A stretch of DNA of 64,000 nt, taken from assembly GCF_018129685.1 (NCBI RefSeq), contig NZ_JAFCLG010000001.1:1240001-1304000 (forward strand), in the 5' to 3' direction. The notes beneath the pieces were generated by a model, which was given only the letters and a program-made list of their open reading frames with translations, made no database searches and was not told the DNA's origin. Source of the stretch: Bradyrhizobium manausense. Lineage in GTDB: Bacteria; Pseudomonadota; Alphaproteobacteria; Rhizobiales; Xanthobacteraceae. Of the stretch, positions 8,492 through 17,603 are shown piece after piece. The position numbers were made by a program, and so were the translations under genes. Every line of letters starts with the position of its first letter. Within the stretch, counting starts at the first letter, position 1.

Positions 8492-9862
8492 ATGACAAAG
8501 CCAGCACATAGCGCACGCGAGATCGCGACCGATGTCTCCGCGGGACGAACGCGCGCGGTTGCGACTGCCAAGGCCGCACTCGAACGCATTGCGGCGGCCA
8601 AGGCGCTCAATGCGGTCGTCACGATCGATCCTGCACGCACGCTTGCCGATGCCGCAGCAGTCGACGACCGCGTGCGCGGCGGCGAGACCATGCCGCTCGC
8701 CGGCGTTCCGGTCATCGTCAAGGACAATATCTGGGTCAGTGGCTGGCGCGTGACGCAGGGTTCGCGCTTGTTTGCCGATTTCATCGCCCCGCAAGACGCG
8801 ATAGCGGTCGCGCGGCTGCGGCAGGCCGGTGCGGTCGTTGTCGGCATCGGCGCCACGTCCGAGTTCGCCAGCAAGGGCGTCACCACCTCGCAGCTTTACG
8901 GGCCGACACGACATCCGCAAAACCCCGCCCTGACGCCCGGCGGCTCGTCCGGCGGACCAGCGGTTGCCATTGCGGCCGGCCTCGTCCCGCTCGCGATCGG
9001 CACCGACGCCGGTGGCTCGAGCCGCCGGCCGCCCGCTCATGTCGGGGTCGCCGGCTTCAAGCCGTCTTACGGTGCGATCCCCTATGGTCCCGGTTTTGCC
9101 GAACCCTTCTTCGGTCTATCTGTCATCGCGCCGATTGCCGCTGATGTCACCGATATCACGTTGGCATTTGAGACCATGGCCGGCATCGATCCGCGCGATC
9201 CGGATTCCGCCGACGTCGCGGGCGCAGCCGCCGATCTCGGCGACCTGCGCATCGCGTTCTCGCCACGTCTCGGCCTCAACGCCGAAGTGGACGACGTCGT
9301 CGCCAATGGGCTCGCGTCCGTCGTTGCGCGTCTCGCAGCTGGAGGCTTGCGTATCGCACAACGCGACCCCGTCTGGCCCGCGGGCGCGACGGAAGACGCC
9401 ATCATGCCGCTTCAGCACGCGGGCCTTGCTGCGCTCTATGGCGATGCTCTCCGCAGGGATCCGGCCGTCTTCGACCCCGACATCGCCGGGCAGATCGAAC
9501 GTGGCCTCGCCGGGTCCGGCACCGATGTTGGCCGGGCGCTGGTTGCAAGCGCTGCAATTGCTCTCGCGTTTGCGGCCTTCTTCACCGAGGTCGATTTGCT
9601 GCTGACCCCGACGGTGCCCTGCGTCGCATGGCCGTTCAGTCAGCTTGGGCCCGATATGATCGGCGGCCAACCAGCCAGCCCTCGCGGGCACGCCGTGTTC
9701 ACGCCCTTTGTCAATCATGCCCGCCTGCCCGCGATCTCAATTCCGTGTGGGCGCAACACGGTCGGACTGCCTTTTGGTCTGCAATTGATCGCCCGACGTG
9801 GACAAGATCGAACATTGCTGCGTGCCGCGCAGCAGATTGAGGCGATGTTGCGATCAGGTTAA
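8492..9862 (+). CDS. Amidase (amidase signature family)
   Basis: A 456-residue amidase-signature enzyme with the complete Ser-cisSer-Lys triad: Lys77 in 'VKDNI', Ser152 in 'GGSSGG' and nucleophile Ser176 in 'GTDAGGSSRRP'. It hydrolyses a linear amide or ureide. Substrate specificity (allophanate, indoleacetamide, other) cannot be assigned, and no allophanate-hydrolase C-terminal domain is present. The ATG at 8492 has GGGGAGG just upstream; an earlier in-frame start at 8447 has no comparable site. Its context beside HIU-hydrolase-like and racemase-family genes suggests a role in ureide or amide degradation. Confidence 0.88.
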   Translation: MTKPAHSAREIATDVSAGRTRAVATAKAALERIAAAKALNAVVTIDPARTLADAAAVDDRVRGGETMPLAGVPVIVKDNIWVSGWRVTQGSRLFADFIAPQDAIAVARLRQAGAVVVGIGATSEFASKGVTTSQLYGPTRHPQNPALTPGGSSGGPAVAIAAGLVPLAIGTDAGGSSRRPPAHVGVAGFKPSYGAIPYGPGFAEPFFGLSVIAPIAADVTDITLAFETMAGIDPRDPDSADVAGAAADLGDLRIAFSPRLGLNAEVDDVVANGLASVVARLAAGGLRIAQRDPVWPAGATEDAIMPLQHAGLAALYGDALRRDPAVFDPDIAGQIERGLAGSGTDVGRALVASAAIALAFAAFFTEVDLLLTPTVPCVAWPFSQLGPDMIGGQPASPRGHAVFTPFVNHARLPAISIPCGRNTVGLPFGLQLIARRGQDRTLLRAAQQIEAMLRSG

Positions 9863-10113
9863 GCCCCCCCCCCATTCCACGCGATTCAGCCCTCCCGGAC
9901 ATTTGCGCCTATTGCATCGCGGGACGATTTGCGACGCACCATTCAAAATGAGACTGCCCGTTAAGCGGCACACGGCCGCGACGCGTGCACCGCATCCGAG
10001 TTCGGTTAGCTTTCATCCCAAGAACCGTCGTTCTTGCAAAAGCGCTGCATCGTGCGGCGACGCGCAAGGCTTCGGTGAAAAACATCGACAAGGACGACCC
10101 AGGGAGGAGAGCA
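9863..10113. other. Intergenic region with C10 homopolymer
   Basis: This 251-bp stretch separates the amidase from the Liv-type binding-protein gene. It begins with a run of ten C (9864-9873) directly after the amidase stop, which could be a slippage or assembly-error site. The only in-frame upstream start (9985) would replace a clean signal peptide with a basic extension, so I treat the region as non-coding. It probably holds the promoter for the gene at 10114; I could not identify convincing -35/-10 boxes. Confidence 0.5.
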
Positions 10114-11364
10114 ATGTTGAAAGGCAGTCTAGGACTGATCGCGTTGAGCAGCCTGCTATTGTCGGGCACCGCCTTCGCACAGGAGAAGATCAAGGTCGGC
10201 GTCACCGCGACGCTCGAGGGCACCTACACCGTGCTCGGTGAGGACGGCATCCGCGGTTTCCAGACCGCGCTCAATGTGCTTGGCAAAAAGGTCGGCGACA
10301 AGGAGCTCGAGTTCGTCATTGCCTCGACCGATGCGACTCCGGACTCGGCCGTCCGCGCCGTGCGAAAACTGATCGAGCAGGACAAGGTACAGATCCTGCT
10401 GTCGCCGCTATCCGGCGACGAGGGCATCGCGGTCAAGAACTTTGCCAAGACCCATCCGGAGTTGACCTTCATCAACGCCGCCTCCGGCGCGCAGGAAACG
10501 ACTTATGTCGACCCGGCCCCGAACTTCTTCCGCTACAACATGGACGGTGCGCAGTGGCAGGTTGGCCTCGGCAAATACGCCTATGACGAGAAGAAGTATC
10601 GCAAGATCGCGACCGTCGGTGAGGACTATTCGTTCATCTACACCCAGGTGTTCGGCCTCGTGCTCGAGTTCTGCGGCGCCGGCGGACAGGTCACCAACCG
10701 GCAATGGGTGCCGCTCGGCACCAAGGACTTTGCCTCGGTGATCGCAGCGCTGCCCGACGACGTCGATGCCATCTATCTCGGGCTCGGCGGTGCGGATGCC
10801 GTCAACTTCCTGAACCAGTACCAGCAGGCCGGCGGCAAGGCGCATCTGATGGGTGGCTCGATCATGATCGACCAGACCATCCTGTCGTCCAAGGGCAACG
10901 CCAAGAACGCACTGATCGGCACGCTGGCCGCAAGCGGTCAGGCCGATACCTGGGAAGATCCAGGCTGGCAGAAGTTCGTGAAGGATTATCAGGATGCCTT
11001 CCCGCCGAACAAACGCTTTCCGAGCCCGTCGCTGCTCGCCACCAATTATTATGGCTCGACGATGGCGTTGATCCTGGCGCTGCGTCAGGTCAATGGCGAC
11101 CTCAGCGACAACCAGTCCAAGTACAAAGCTGCGCTGGCCAAGATCGAGCTCGATGCTCCCAACGGCAAGATCAAGCTCGACGCCAATCGCCAGGCGATCG
11201 GCACGAACTTCGTCACCGAGGTCGTCGACGACGGCAAGGGTGCGCTGTTCTCGAAGGTCGTGAAGGTGATCCCGAACGTGAACCAGACGCTGGGCTACGA
11301 CCCGGCGGTGTTCGCCAAGATCGGACTGCCAAGCCGTACAGTACCGGAATGTAAGAAGTACTGA
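10114..11364 (+). CDS. Branched-chain amino acid-type (Liv) ABC transporter substrate-binding protein
   Basis: The 416-residue product has a Sec signal peptide (residues 1-22, ending 'GTAFAQ') and a Leu/Ile/Val-binding-protein fold: 'KIKVGVTATLEGTYTVLGEDGIRGFQTAL', 'VQILLSPLSGDEGIAVKNF', and 'TLAASGQADTWEDPGW' in the second lobe. GGGAGGAGAGCA lies directly before the ATG. It captures the substrate for the Liv permease and ATPases at 12516-17600. Liv-type receptors also serve amides, urea and aromatic acids, so the ligand need not be an amino acid. A strong hairpin follows it. Confidence 0.9.
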   Translation: MLKGSLGLIALSSLLLSGTAFAQEKIKVGVTATLEGTYTVLGEDGIRGFQTALNVLGKKVGDKELEFVIASTDATPDSAVRAVRKLIEQDKVQILLSPLSGDEGIAVKNFAKTHPELTFINAASGAQETTYVDPAPNFFRYNMDGAQWQVGLGKYAYDEKKYRKIATVGEDYSFIYTQVFGLVLEFCGAGGQVTNRQWVPLGTKDFASVIAALPDDVDAIYLGLGGADAVNFLNQYQQAGGKAHLMGGSIMIDQTILSSKGNAKNALIGTLAASGQADTWEDPGWQKFVKDYQDAFPPNKRFPSPSLLATNYYGSTMALILALRQVNGDLSDNQSKYKAALAKIELDAPNGKIKLDANRQAIGTNFVTEVVDDGKGALFSKVVKVIPNVNQTLGYDPAVFAKIGLPSRTVPECKKY

Positions 11365-11394
11365 CGTAGTCGCAACGGCGAGGTCATGACTGAC

Positions 11395-11444
11395 GGGGAG
11401 AGAATTGCAAAGGCGCGACACAAGCGCCCTTGCATTCTCTCCCC
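11395..11444 (+). promoter_or_regulatory. Strong intercistronic hairpin between binding-protein gene and araC-type gene
   Basis: An inverted repeat pairs 11395-11416 with 11424-11444 around the 7-nt loop GACACAA, with one A-C mismatch and one bulged T. The outer stem begins GGGGAGAGAAT. It lies 30 bp after one stop and 47 bp before the next start. No T-tract follows, so it is more likely an mRNA 3'-end stabiliser or partial terminator that keeps binding-protein expression above downstream genes than a classical terminator. Confidence 0.65.
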
Positions 11445-11491
11445 GGTTGTTGAACCCTATAAAAAAGACAAAAGCTCCTAGGAGGGAAGGC

Positions 11492-12319
11492 ATGAGCCGG
11501 GCGCTCGCCGTCTTCCACGGCCGCTTCGGCCGGGCGACGGTCTATCAGTTGAACCGCCCCTTCAATATTCACGCGCATCGTGAAGGTCATCTGATCTTCC
11601 ATGTCGGCGGACGTCCCGCGTGCATCGATGTCAACGACGGACGTTACGAGCTCACCGAAGGTTCCGTGGTCGCGGTCAATCCGTGGGAGCCCCATAATTT
11701 CCTTCCCTCAGATCTCGATGTCGGCGCCGTTTTCTTCGTGCTCTATGTCAATGCGGAATGGTTTGCGCCCGATGCACCCGGTGCCGACCGCCTGCGCTTC
11801 GGCCGCACCCAATTCGTACGGTCGACCGCGCTGGACAGGCACATCAGGCACGCGGCCGCTCTTGTGTGCGGCGCACCGTCGCTGAATGGTCTCGATGGCG
11901 AGCTGCGGAGGCTCATTGATATCTGCTACGACGAAAGCTGGCAGCAGGCGCAGACTGCGCGCGATCCACGTTCGAATGGCTCAGTCACCGATTTTCGCGT
12001 TCGCAAGTGCATCAAGATGATGTCGGAGAGCCCCGGCGCAGAGATCGAGCTCGATGCCATCGCGCGCGAATCCGGCCTGTCGCGGCCGCATTTCTACCGG
12101 CTGTTCCGCACCCAGACCGGTGTCACACCTCATCTCTATCTCAATACCCTGATGATGGAGCAGGCTCTGGAGGCATTGGTGGCGAGCGAGGTGCCGATCG
12201 CCGATATCGGCTTCGATCTCGGATTCTCCTCGCAGAGCGGTTTCACCCGCTTTTTTGCCGCCAATGTCGGGATGGCGCCGACCGATTATCGCCGCGCGGC
12301 CAAGGTTTTGCGCGGCTGA
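11492..12319 (+). CDS. AraC family transcriptional regulator
   Basis: The product has 275 residues. The N-terminal cupin-like sensor half includes 'HAHREGHLIFHVGG' and 'VVAVNPWEPHNF'. The C-terminal double helix-turn-helix has 'IELDAIARESGLSRPHFYRLF' as the first HTH and 'PIADIGFDLGFSSQSGFTRFF' as the second. Start ATG 11492 follows AGGAGGGA. It lies between the Liv binding protein and livH, on the same strand, so it is the natural activator candidate for the 18-gene run that follows; its inducer is probably the imported compound or a metabolite of it. Confidence 0.92.
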   Translation: MSRALAVFHGRFGRATVYQLNRPFNIHAHREGHLIFHVGGRPACIDVNDGRYELTEGSVVAVNPWEPHNFLPSDLDVGAVFFVLYVNAEWFAPDAPGADRLRFGRTQFVRSTALDRHIRHAAALVCGAPSLNGLDGELRRLIDICYDESWQQAQTARDPRSNGSVTDFRVRKCIKMMSESPGAEIELDAIARESGLSRPHFYRLFRTQTGVTPHLYLNTLMMEQALEALVASEVPIADIGFDLGFSSQSGFTRFFAANVGMAPTDYRRAAKVLRG

Positions 12320-12384
12320 CAGGCGCGCGAAAAGATACTCACGATCAAATGCTCCCCTCGCCGTCCCACTAGGATGGGCAGAAC

Positions 12385-12406
12385 GCGATCCCGGCAAGAG
12401 GATCGC
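12385..12406. promoter_or_regulatory. Inverted repeat upstream of the livH operon
   Basis: GCGATCC (12385-12391) and GGATCGC (12400-12406) form perfect 7-bp arms with an 8-nt spacer. It lies in the 196-bp gap between the AraC-type gene and livH, just ahead of the small reading frame at 12430. It could be a hairpin or a protein site; its function is not known. Confidence 0.3.
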
Positions 12407-12429
12407 ATGTCCGGGGAGGACGCAAATCC

Positions 12430-12519
12430 ATGACGAGGTGCGCAGCCTGCACAGGGCTGTCTGACCTGCATCCGAAGCGTGATGGCGACCGCCGCAAACG
12501 GAGCGAGGTGACGCCGTGA
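12430..12519 (+). CDS. Possible 29-residue leader peptide overlapping livH start
   Basis: This small frame starts with ATG at 12430, preceded by GGGGAGGA (12413-12420) at 9-nt spacing, one of the strongest ribosome binding sites here. It encodes 29 residues with a C-A-A-C pair near the N-terminus and a basic stretch (D-R-R-K-R) before the end. Its TGA (12517-12519) overlaps the livH GTG (12516-12518) as GTGA, the usual geometry of translational coupling in this genome. It may be a leader peptide that sets translation of the operon, or chance. No family is recognised. Confidence 0.45.
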   Translation: MTRCAACTGLSDLHPKRDGDRRKRSEVTP

Positions 12520-13526
12520 CCCGCTTTGTCGAACGTCACCCGGCATGGGCACTCATCGTCATAATCGCGATCGCAGTGGCGTTGTGGCTGATCTTCGCGG
12601 TGTGGCCACCCGGCCTCGAAGACGCGATCGGCCGCAAGCGGGTGTTCCTCAACGCGGTCTTCAACGGCATCACGCTCGGCGGCCTCTATTTCCTCGTCGC
12701 CAGCGGCTTCACGCTGATCTTCGGACTAATGCGCAACGTCAATCTCGCGCACGGATCGCTCTATCTGTTCGGCGGCTATGTCGGTTACGCCATCAGCGCC
12801 TCGACCGGCTCCTGGATTCTCGCCTTCATCGTCGCCTTCATCCTGACCGCGCTGGTCGGCGTCCTGCTCCAGGTTCTCGTCTTCCGCCGCATGGAGGGCC
12901 AGGATCTGCGCCAGACCATGGTGACCATCGGACTGTCGATCGTGTTCGCCGATCTCATGCTGTGGGCCTGCGGCGGCGATTTCTACCAGATCCAGACCCC
13001 GAACTGGCTGATCGGCCCGATCGAGCTGCCGCTGATCACCGCGGTGAAATCATCGGGAGAGCCGGTTTACTTGCGCTATCCGCTGGTGCGGCTCGTGATC
13101 TTCCTGGCCTCCGTGATCATCGGCGTCGCGATGTGGCTCGCGCTCAACCGCACCCGGATTGGCATGATCATCCGCGCCGGGGTCGACGATCGCGACATTC
13201 TCGCTGCGACCGGCGTTCGCATCCAGATCGTCTTCGTGCTCGTCTTCGCGCTTGGCGCGGGCCTTGCCGGCATCGCCGGCGTCGTCGGCGGCACCTTCCA
13301 GTCGCTGTCGCCCGGTGAGGATATCCGCTTCCTGCTGGCCTCCCTCGTCGTCGTGATCGTCGGCGGCATGGGCTCGATCCCCGGGGCCGCACTCGGCGCG
13401 CTGATCATCGGCCTCGCCGAGCAGCTTGGGTCGGTCTACATCCCGACCTACGCCATCGTCGTGACCTTCCTGATCATGGTCTTGGTGCTGGCGCTTCGGC
13501 CGCAGGGCCTGCTGGCGAGGCGCTGA
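12516..13526 (+). CDS. livH: Branched-chain amino acid-type ABC transporter permease (LivH family)
   Basis: A 336-residue inner-membrane permease. It has an extra N-terminal hydrophobic helix (residues about 9-28), then the LivH core 'NAVFNGITLGGLYFLVASGFTLIFGLMRNVNLAHGSLYLFGGY' and a 'VVIVGGMGSIPGAALGALIIGLAEQLG' C-terminal signature. The start is GTG at 12516, with GAGCGAGG upstream, and it overlaps the stop of a small upstream frame. It begins the tightly packed run to 32206 and forms the pore with LivM, 1 bp downstream. Confidence 0.92.
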   Translation: MTRFVERHPAWALIVIIAIAVALWLIFAVWPPGLEDAIGRKRVFLNAVFNGITLGGLYFLVASGFTLIFGLMRNVNLAHGSLYLFGGYVGYAISASTGSWILAFIVAFILTALVGVLLQVLVFRRMEGQDLRQTMVTIGLSIVFADLMLWACGGDFYQIQTPNWLIGPIELPLITAVKSSGEPVYLRYPLVRLVIFLASVIIGVAMWLALNRTRIGMIIRAGVDDRDILAATGVRIQIVFVLVFALGAGLAGIAGVVGGTFQSLSPGEDIRFLLASLVVVIVGGMGSIPGAALGALIIGLAEQLGSVYIPTYAIVVTFLIMVLVLALRPQGLLARR

Positions 13527-13527
13527 C

Positions 13528-14616
13528 ATGTCCGTCACCCACGATGCGCGCATTCAGGTCCGCAGCCCCGCCCCGACGGCGCAGCGCCCGGCCGTGCGCG
13601 GGCGGCCCGATCTCAACAATCCCGCAGCGTGGATTGTCGCAGTGATTCTGCTGATCATGCCGCTGATCGCCAACGGCTTCTTCCTGATCGAGATCTTTGC
13701 CACGACGCTGATGCTCGGCACCATCGCGCTCAGCCTGATGTTCCTGGCCGGCTATGGCGGCATGGTCAGCCTGATGCAGCTCACCATCGCCGGGTTCGCG
13801 GCCTACATGGTCGCCGTGTTCGGCGTCAGCGGAAACGCCAATATCAGCCTGGGCTGGCCATGGTGGCTGGCGGTGCCCATGGCGCTGACGCTTGCGACCG
13901 TCTTCGGCACGCTTGGCGGCGCCCTCGCGGTGCGGACCGAAGGCATCTACACCATCATGATCACGCTCGCGATCGGCGCTGCGTTCTACTACTTCACCAA
14001 CCAGAACTGGGCGATCTTCAACGGCCACACCGGCATCAACAACGTCTCGACGCCGCATTTCTGGGGTGTCGACTGGCGCGCGGACATTCCCTTCTACTAC
14101 GTCGTGCTCGCGATCGCTGCGCTCTGCTATTTCGCGGTGGACTACATTTCGCGCGCGCCGTTCGGCCTGGCGCTCCAGGGCGTACGCGACAATCCGCGCC
14201 GCATGGCGGCCCTCGGCTTCAACGTCAATGCGCACCGCGTCGCGGCCTATGCGGTCGCGTCCTTCATCGCCGGCCTCGCCGGTGTGCTCCAGGTCTGGAA
14301 CTATCGGCAGATCTCGCCGGGTTCGGTGAGCGTCGGCGCCTGCATCGACATCCTCATCATCGCCGTCGTTGGCGGCATCACCCGGCCGGTAGGCCCGTAT
14401 ATCGGGGCGCTGGTGTTCGTGCTGCTCCGCACCTTCGCGCTCGATTTTCTCGTCAAGATCGGGCTCGACGGCAATCGCTTCCGGCTGCTGATCGGCCTTG
14501 GCTTCCTCGCCATCGTGTTCTGGTCGTCGGACGGCGTGATCGGCCTGTGGCAGCGCTGGCGACAGAGCCAGCGTCCGCAGACGGATCGCCCGGGCGGAGG
14601 GCGCGGCCATGGATAG
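13528..14616 (+). CDS. livM: Branched-chain amino acid-type ABC transporter permease (LivM family)
   Basis: The 362-residue permease has a polar N-terminal tail of about 35 residues, then eight or more hydrophobic segments. It contains LivM motifs 'LSLMFLAGYGGMVSLMQLTIAGFAAYMVA' and the coupling region 'YISRAPFGLALQGVRDNPRRMAALGFNV'. It lies 1 bp after livH and overlaps livG by 8 bp, so translation is coupled. It partners LivH. Confidence 0.92.
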   Translation: MSVTHDARIQVRSPAPTAQRPAVRGRPDLNNPAAWIVAVILLIMPLIANGFFLIEIFATTLMLGTIALSLMFLAGYGGMVSLMQLTIAGFAAYMVAVFGVSGNANISLGWPWWLAVPMALTLATVFGTLGGALAVRTEGIYTIMITLAIGAAFYYFTNQNWAIFNGHTGINNVSTPHFWGVDWRADIPFYYVVLAIAALCYFAVDYISRAPFGLALQGVRDNPRRMAALGFNVNAHRVAAYAVASFIAGLAGVLQVWNYRQISPGSVSVGACIDILIIAVVGGITRPVGPYIGALVFVLLRTFALDFLVKIGLDGNRFRLLIGLGFLAIVFWSSDGVIGLWQRWRQSQRPQTDRPGGGRGHG

Positions 14617-15391
14617 CGTCGCCCAGCGCCTTTCCGCCGTGGGTGCCGGTGCAGCCCTCGAGCTGCGCGGCGTGACGCGGCTGTTCGGCGCGCTGGCCGC
14701 GCTGACCGACGTCACCATCACCGTGCGCCCCGGCGAACGCCGCGCCGTGCTCGGCTCCAACGGCGCCGGCAAGACCACGCTGTTCAACTGCATCACAGGC
14801 GATTTCCCGCCGACATCGGGTACGATCCGCTTCTTCGGCGAGGACGTCACGCACTTCCCGCCCTATGAGCGCATCCGCCGCGGTCTGCGGCGGACCTACC
14901 AGATCTCGGCGCTGTTCCCCGGCCTCACCGTGCAGGACAATGTCTATCTCGCCTGTTGCGGCGTCTCGCGCGGCCGCTTCTCGTTCCTGCGTCCAGGGCA
15001 GAACGATGCGCTGATGCATGCGGCCGACGGTCTGGTGCAGGCTGTGCATCTGACCGCCGTGAAGGACCAGCGCGTCGCCGAGCTCGCCCACGGCCAGCAG
15101 CGCCAGCTCGAGATCGCGCTGGCCCTCGCAGGGGCCCCCCGCTTCGTGCTGTTCGACGAGCCAGCCGCAGGTCTGTCGCCGACCGAGCGGGCCGAGCTGG
15201 TCGAGATCCTGACCTCGCTGCCGGCCCATATCGGCTACATCATCATCGAGCACGACATGGACGTGGCCTTGCGCGTCGTCGAGAGCGTCACGATGATGCA
15301 CAACGGCCGCATCTTCAAGGAAGGCGTACCGGAAGAAATACAGTCCGACCCCGAGGTGCAGGAGCTTTATCTCGGAGGCGGCCATGAGTGA
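14609..15391 (+). CDS. livG: Branched-chain amino acid-type ABC transporter ATP-binding protein (LivG family)
   Basis: The 260-residue ATPase has Walker A 'GSNGAGKTTLFNC', signature 'LAHGQQRQLEIALALA' (divergent, as usual for LivG), Walker B 'FVLFDEPAAGLSP' and H-loop 'IIIEHDMD'. GGCGGAGGG precedes the ATG. It overlaps both neighbours by 8 bp. It forms the ATPase heterodimer with the LivF half of the next protein. Confidence 0.93.
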   Translation: MDSVAQRLSAVGAGAALELRGVTRLFGALAALTDVTITVRPGERRAVLGSNGAGKTTLFNCITGDFPPTSGTIRFFGEDVTHFPPYERIRRGLRRTYQISALFPGLTVQDNVYLACCGVSRGRFSFLRPGQNDALMHAADGLVQAVHLTAVKDQRVAELAHGQQRQLEIALALAGAPRFVLFDEPAAGLSPTERAELVEILTSLPAHIGYIIIEHDMDVALRVVESVTMMHNGRIFKEGVPEEIQSDPEVQELYLGGGHE

Positions 15392-17600
15392 AGCCCGCCG
15401 CACCCCCGCCGCACTCGAGGTCCGGGGCCTGGACGTCTATTACGGTCATTCGCATGCGCTGCAAGGCGTCGACCTCTCGCTCGATGCCGGCGTGTTCTCG
15501 GTGGTCGGCCGCAACGGCATGGGCAAGACCACGCTGTGCAAGGCGATCATGGGCCTCGTGCCGGTGAGTGGCGGGTCGATCCGCGTCCGCGGCGAGGACA
15601 TCACGCGGCGACCGCCGGCGAATATCGCCCGCCTCGGCGTCGGCTATGTACCGCAGGGCCGCCGGCTCTGGCGCTCCCTCAGCGTCGATGAGCATCTGCG
15701 GCTTGCCGGAGGGATGCGATCCGGCGACTGGACAGTCGAGCGCATCTACGACACCTTCCCACGGCTCGCCGAACGCAGGGACCATGGCGGCGGCCAGCTC
15801 TCCGGCGGCGAGCAGCAGATGCTCGCGATCTCCCGCGCGCTGCTGACCAATCCGCAATTGCTGATCATGGACGAACCCACCGAGGGGCTTGCGCCCGTCA
15901 TCGTCACCCAGGTCGAGGAAATGCTGCTGCAGCTCGGCGAGGATGGCGACATGTCCGTGCTCGTGATCGAGCAAAATATCGGCGTCGCCACCGCCATCTC
16001 GCGCAATGTCGCCATCATGGTCAACGGCCGCATCAACCGCATCATCGACTCCGCGCGCTTGTCTGCCGACCGCGAGCTGCAGCAGCGGTTGCTCGGCGTC
16101 GGACTTCATGCCGAGCTGCAGGCCGACATCGACGTGCCAGCTACAGGAGGTGAAGCAAAGCCGGCCCCCCAGCCTGCACGCACCGGCGGCCCGATCCGGA
16201 TCTACGTCTCCAACCCAACCCCGCCGACGCGCTGGTCCCAGCCGGTCCCGATCGGCCGTATCGAAGCAGCGGCGCGGACGCTATCGACGCAGGTTTCGCG
16301 CCTGGACGACACCGCGCGACGCAAGCGTGAGCCGGTGACGGCGCAATCCTCCGGACCACCGGTGGTGCTGGTCGTCGGCACGCTCGACACCAAGGCCACC
16401 GAGCTGCGCTTCATCCGCGACATCGTCGCGGAAACTGGATTGCGCACGCGGCTCGTCGATGTCTCCACCAGCGGCAAGCAGGCGAGCTGTGATGTCTCCG
16501 CACAGGAGATCGCGCTGAACCACGGCCGCGGCGGCTCAGCCGTGTTTGGCGGAGATCGCGGTGTTGCCGTCACCGCGATGGCGGATGCATTCGCCAATTG
16601 GATCAAGCGCCAAGGCAATGTCGCCGGCGTCATCTCGGCCGGCGGCTCGGGCGCCGCATCGCTGGTCGCGCCCGGCATGCGCACCCTGCCCGTCGGCGTG
16701 CCGAAGCTGATCATCTCTTCGGTCGCCTCGGGTGACGTCGGCCCCTATGTCGGCCCCGCCGACATCACCATGATGTATTCGGTGACGGACGTGCAGGGCC
16801 TCAACTCGATCTCGCGCGCGGTGCTGTCGAACGGCGCCAACGCCATCGCCGGCATGGTCAAGGCCCGGCTTGACCAGCGCGAGACGAAAGACCGCGCCGC
16901 GAGCGTCGCACTGCCGTCGGTCGGCATCACGATGTTCGGCGTCACCACGCCGGCGGTGCAGAAGATCGCAGCCGATCTGCGCGACGACTTCGAGTGCCTC
17001 GTGTTCCACGCCACAGGCGTCGGCGGCCGCTCGATGGAGAAGCTCGTCGACTCCGGCCAGATCGCCGGTGTGATCGACCTCACCACCACCGAGATCTGCG
17101 ACCTGCTGATGGGCGGCGTGTTTCCGGCGACGGAGGACCGCTTCGGCGCTGTTATCCGCACCCGCTCGCCCTATGTCGGCTCGGTCGGCGCGCTCGACAT
17201 GGTCAATTTCGGCGCGCCCGACACCATCCCCGAGCGCTACCGCGGCCGAAAATTTCACGTCCACAATCCGCAGGTGACGCTGATGCGGACGACCGTGGAA
17301 GAGAACGAACGGATGGGCCGCTGGATCGGCGAGCGGCTCAACCGGATGGACGGTCCGGTGCGCTTCTTCCTGCCCGAGGGCGGCGTCTCTGCTCTGGACG
17401 CGCGCGGTCAACCGTTCTGGGACCCCGACGCCGATGCGGCCCTGTTCCGCGCGCTGGAGCATACGGTGCGTGCGTCCGGCAACAGGCAACTGATCCGCGT
17501 CAAGCAGAACATCAACGATCCTGAGTTCGCCTCGATCATCGCGAGCGCTTTCCGAACCCTGTTCGGACGCGCCGGGGCGCGCCGGAGAGCAGCGAGGTGA
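15384..17600 (+). CDS. Fusion: LivF-type ABC ATPase + Tm-1-like (UPF0261) ATP-binding domain
   Basis: A single 738-residue frame carries two proteins. Residues 1 to about 238 are a LivF ATPase: Walker A 'GRNGMGKTTLCK', 'LSGGEQQMLAISRALL', Walker B 'LLIMDEPTEGLAP'. A Pro/Arg-rich linker of about 85 residues follows. From about 328 to 730 it is a Tm-1-like/UPF0261 domain: 'VVLVVGTLDTKATEL', 'VISAGGSGAASLVAPGMR', 'HATGVGGRSMEKL', and 'FLPEGGVSALDARGQPFWDP' near the end. Tomato Tm-1 joins such a domain to a TIM barrel like the next gene product. The bacterial role is unknown; the fusion suggests that transport and the UPF0261 step act on one substrate. The frame is continuous, with no sign of frameshift. 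Confidence 0.9.
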   Translation: MSEARRTPAALEVRGLDVYYGHSHALQGVDLSLDAGVFSVVGRNGMGKTTLCKAIMGLVPVSGGSIRVRGEDITRRPPANIARLGVGYVPQGRRLWRSLSVDEHLRLAGGMRSGDWTVERIYDTFPRLAERRDHGGGQLSGGEQQMLAISRALLTNPQLLIMDEPTEGLAPVIVTQVEEMLLQLGEDGDMSVLVIEQNIGVATAISRNVAIMVNGRINRIIDSARLSADRELQQRLLGVGLHAELQADIDVPATGGEAKPAPQPARTGGPIRIYVSNPTPPTRWSQPVPIGRIEAAARTLSTQVSRLDDTARRKREPVTAQSSGPPVVLVVGTLDTKATELRFIRDIVAETGLRTRLVDVSTSGKQASCDVSAQEIALNHGRGGSAVFGGDRGVAVTAMADAFANWIKRQGNVAGVISAGGSGAASLVAPGMRTLPVGVPKLIISSVASGDVGPYVGPADITMMYSVTDVQGLNSISRAVLSNGANAIAGMVKARLDQRETKDRAASVALPSVGITMFGVTTPAVQKIAADLRDDFECLVFHATGVGGRSMEKLVDSGQIAGVIDLTTTEICDLLMGGVFPATEDRFGAVIRTRSPYVGSVGALDMVNFGAPDTIPERYRGRKFHVHNPQVTLMRTTVEENERMGRWIGERLNRMDGPVRFFLPEGGVSALDARGQPFWDPDADAALFRALEHTVRASGNRQLIRVKQNINDPEFASIIASAFRTLFGRAGARRRAAR

Positions 17601-17603
17601 CCG

